Positions 62,600 through 64,000 of a stretch of DNA of 64,000 nucleotides are shown here, piece by piece (position 1 is the stretch's first letter; the number at the start of each line of letters is the position of its first letter). This stretch comes from Methylobacterium sp. NMS14P. Its GTDB lineage: Bacteria > Pseudomonadota > Alphaproteobacteria > Rhizobiales > Beijerinckiaceae. A program made the position numbers and the translations under genes. The notes beneath the pieces were generated by a model. That model was not told the origin of the DNA, ran no database searches, and was given only the letters and a program-made list of their open reading frames with translations. Location: assembly GCF_028583545.1 (NCBI RefSeq), contig NZ_CP087106.1, positions 124,001-188,000 on the forward strand, written 5' to 3'.

Positions 62600-64000
62600 A
62601 TGGCCCGCATCCGCAGCGTCGACGATCGGGCGCCGGAGGTCGAGCTCGGGCCGTGGCGGCTCGCCGCGACGCCGCCGGGCGCCTGCGCAGGGCCCGGCGA
62701 CCTCGACGCGGTCACCGACTGGATCCCGGCCGAGGTTCCCGGCACGGCCGCCGCCGCCCTGCAGGCGGCCGGACGCTGGAGCGCCGCGGCGCCGGAGCCG
62801 ATCCACGACCGCGACGTCTGGTATCGGACCCACCTCACCGGCTCCGGCCCGGCCCGGCTGCGCTTCGCGGGTCTCGCCACCATCGCCGAGATCTGGCTCG
62901 ACGGCATCCCGGTCCTCTGCACCCGCTCGATGTTCGAGGAGCACGTCGTCGACGTGGATCTCGGCGGCACCTCCGAGCTCGCGCTGTGCTTCCGCGCGCT
63001 CCGGGCGGCGCTCGACCGTCCGGCCAAGCGCGGGCGCTGGCGGCCGCGGATGATCACGCCCGGGTCGCTGCGCCACCTGCGCACCAGCGTCCTCGGATTC
63101 ATGCCGGGCTGGTGTCCCGAGATCGACCATGTCGGTCCCTACCGCCCGCTGACGGTCGAGCCTGTCCGCCTCCGGGTATCCGCCGCGGACGTGCGTCCGA
63201 CCCTCGACGGCGACATCGGCCGCCTGGCCGTGAGTCTGCGGGTCGACGGACCGGTCGGCACCGTCCGCCTCCGGTGCGGCGGCGGCGAAGCCCCGCTCGC
63301 CGAGGTCGAGCCGGGCGTGTTCGCGGGCGCCCTGGCGCTGCCCGGCATCGCGCCCTGGTGGCCGCATACCCACGGGGTGCCGAACCTCCACCCGGTCGAG
63401 GTCCGCGTCGACGATGCGGGGGTCGACCTGGGCCTCGTCGGCTTCCGGACCCTGGCGCTCACGCGGCCGTTCGAGGAGGGTCTCGCGCTGGCCGTGAACG
63501 GCGTGCCGGTCTTCTGCCGCGGCGCCGTCTGGACGCCGCCGGACCTCGTCGGGCTGGGCTCGGACGGCGCTCGCACGCTGCTCGGGCTGGCGCGCGCGGC
63601 CGGCATGAACATGCTGCGCGTCCCGGGGACGACGCTCTATCCGCCCCCGGACTTCTACGATCTCTGCGACGAGCTCGGCATCCTGGTCTGGCAGGACCTG
63701 ATGCTCGCCAACTTCGACTACCCGCACGCCGACCCGGCCTTCGCGGCCGAGCTCGACCGCGAGCTGTCGGGCTTCCTCGACCGGACGCAGACCGCGCCGT
63801 CGCTCTGCGTGATCTGCGGCGGGAGCGAGGTCTGGCAGCAGGCAGCGATGCTCGGGGCGCCGCGCGCCGTCTGGGCCGACGCGTTCTGCGCCGGGACCCT
63901 GCCCGGGCGCGTGGCGGCGCTGCGCCCCGATCTCGTCGTCGTGCCGAACTCGCCCTCCGGCGGCGACCTGCCGTTCTCGCCGCGCGGGGGCTGCACCCAC
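62600..64000 (+). CDS. Glycoside hydrolase family 2-like protein (3' end beyond window)
   Basis: 467 residues are visible from ATG at 62600, eight bases after DUF1839, and the frame is open at the edge. It has an N-terminal jelly-roll domain (DVWYRTHLTG, IAEIWLDGIPVL), an immunoglobulin-like part, and a TIM-barrel start with ARAAGMNMLRVPGTTLYPPPDFYDLCDELGILVWQDLM, close to beta-mannosidases. The acid/base region, normally GNNE, reads ICGGSEVWQQ. A sugar-handling protein that follows an aminoacyl-loading pathway is unusual. Confidence 0.85.
   Translation, partial: MARIRSVDDRAPEVELGPWRLAATPPGACAGPGDLDAVTDWIPAEVPGTAAAALQAAGRWSAAAPEPIHDRDVWYRTHLTGSGPARLRFAGLATIAEIWLDGIPVLCTRSMFEEHVVDVDLGGTSELALCFRALRAALDRPAKRGRWRPRMITPGSLRHLRTSVLGFMPGWCPEIDHVGPYRPLTVEPVRLRVSAADVRPTLDGDIGRLAVSLRVDGPVGTVRLRCGGGEAPLAEVEPGVFAGALALPGIAPWWPHTHGVPNLHPVEVRVDDAGVDLGLVGFRTLALTRPFEEGLALAVNGVPVFCRGAVWTPPDLVGLGSDGARTLLGLARAAGMNMLRVPGTTLYPPPDFYDLCDELGILVWQDLMLANFDYPHADPAFAAELDRELSGFLDRTQTAPSLCVICGGSEVWQQAAMLGAPRAVWADAFCAGTLPGRVAALRPDLVVVPNSPSGGDLPFSPRGGCTH

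Overview
The window is very GC-rich chromosomal DNA whose gene content and gene order point to a Methylobacterium/Methylorubrum-type alphaproteobacterium. The signs are a MOFRL-type glycerate 2-kinase of the kind used in the serine cycle, a DUF4167 protein, DUF4164 next to zapA, the order lysC-ptsP-prfA-prmC, the neighbourhood pyk / N-formylglutamate amidohydrolase / DUF1244 / DUF1036, and frequent GTG and TTG starts with 4-bp start/stop overlaps. I saw no rRNA, tRNA, insertion sequence, phage gene or CRISPR array. The genus is an inference from content and was not tested by a database search.

Layout. 0-20 kb is mostly core metabolism and translation: DUF1244 (cut by the window edge), N-formylglutamate amidohydrolase, gckA, DUF1036, pyk, an alpha/beta hydrolase, a TPR protein, rpmJ, a PAS protein, a PEBP-like protein, ubiG, lysC, ptsP, prfA, prmC, DUF4167, a conserved hypothetical, rlmE, ppx/gppA and a response regulator. 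20-23.6 kb holds a double cold-shock-domain protein, a short outer-membrane-like stub and a three-gene membrane operon (DUF3649, PepSY-TM, DUF3325) of the kind linked to siderophore iron reduction. 23.8-27.2 kb holds an aldehyde dehydrogenase with DUF779, AhpD-like and cupin genes. 27.2-33.5 kb is a minus-strand glycolysis/gluconeogenesis run: gap, a membrane protein, pgk, a small ORF, fba, a ThiE-like gene and a Sel1-repeat gene. It diverges from DUF4164-zapA.

34.6-36 kb is a divergent HxlR regulator / NAD(P)-binding oxidoreductase pair. 36-43.5 kb is a malonate catabolic locus: a GntR regulator and MadM-MadL transporter on the minus strand, divergent from mdcA-C-D-E-G-H, with no mdcB seen. 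43.7-46.2 kb has GDP-mannose 4,6-dehydratase and a second aldehyde dehydrogenase. 46.2-57.5 kb is an eight-gene minus-strand exopolysaccharide operon with polymerase, flippase, five glycosyltransferases and a Wzc/ExoP-type co-polymerase. It ends in an AT-rich control region, followed by an acyltransferase-3 gene.

The most interesting part is 59.2-64.0 kb, one tightly packed plus-strand operon. It encodes a dedicated carrier protein (TTG start), an acyl-CoA-dehydrogenase-like flavoprotein, a class II aminoacyl-tRNA-synthetase homologue of the amino acid:[carrier protein] ligase type, a DUF1839 protein and a glycoside-hydrolase-family-2-like protein that runs off the window. The ligase chemistry is known for homologues. 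The pathway product and the roles of the flavoprotein, DUF1839 and GH2-like partner are, to my knowledge, not established. This is the best candidate here for an undescribed system.
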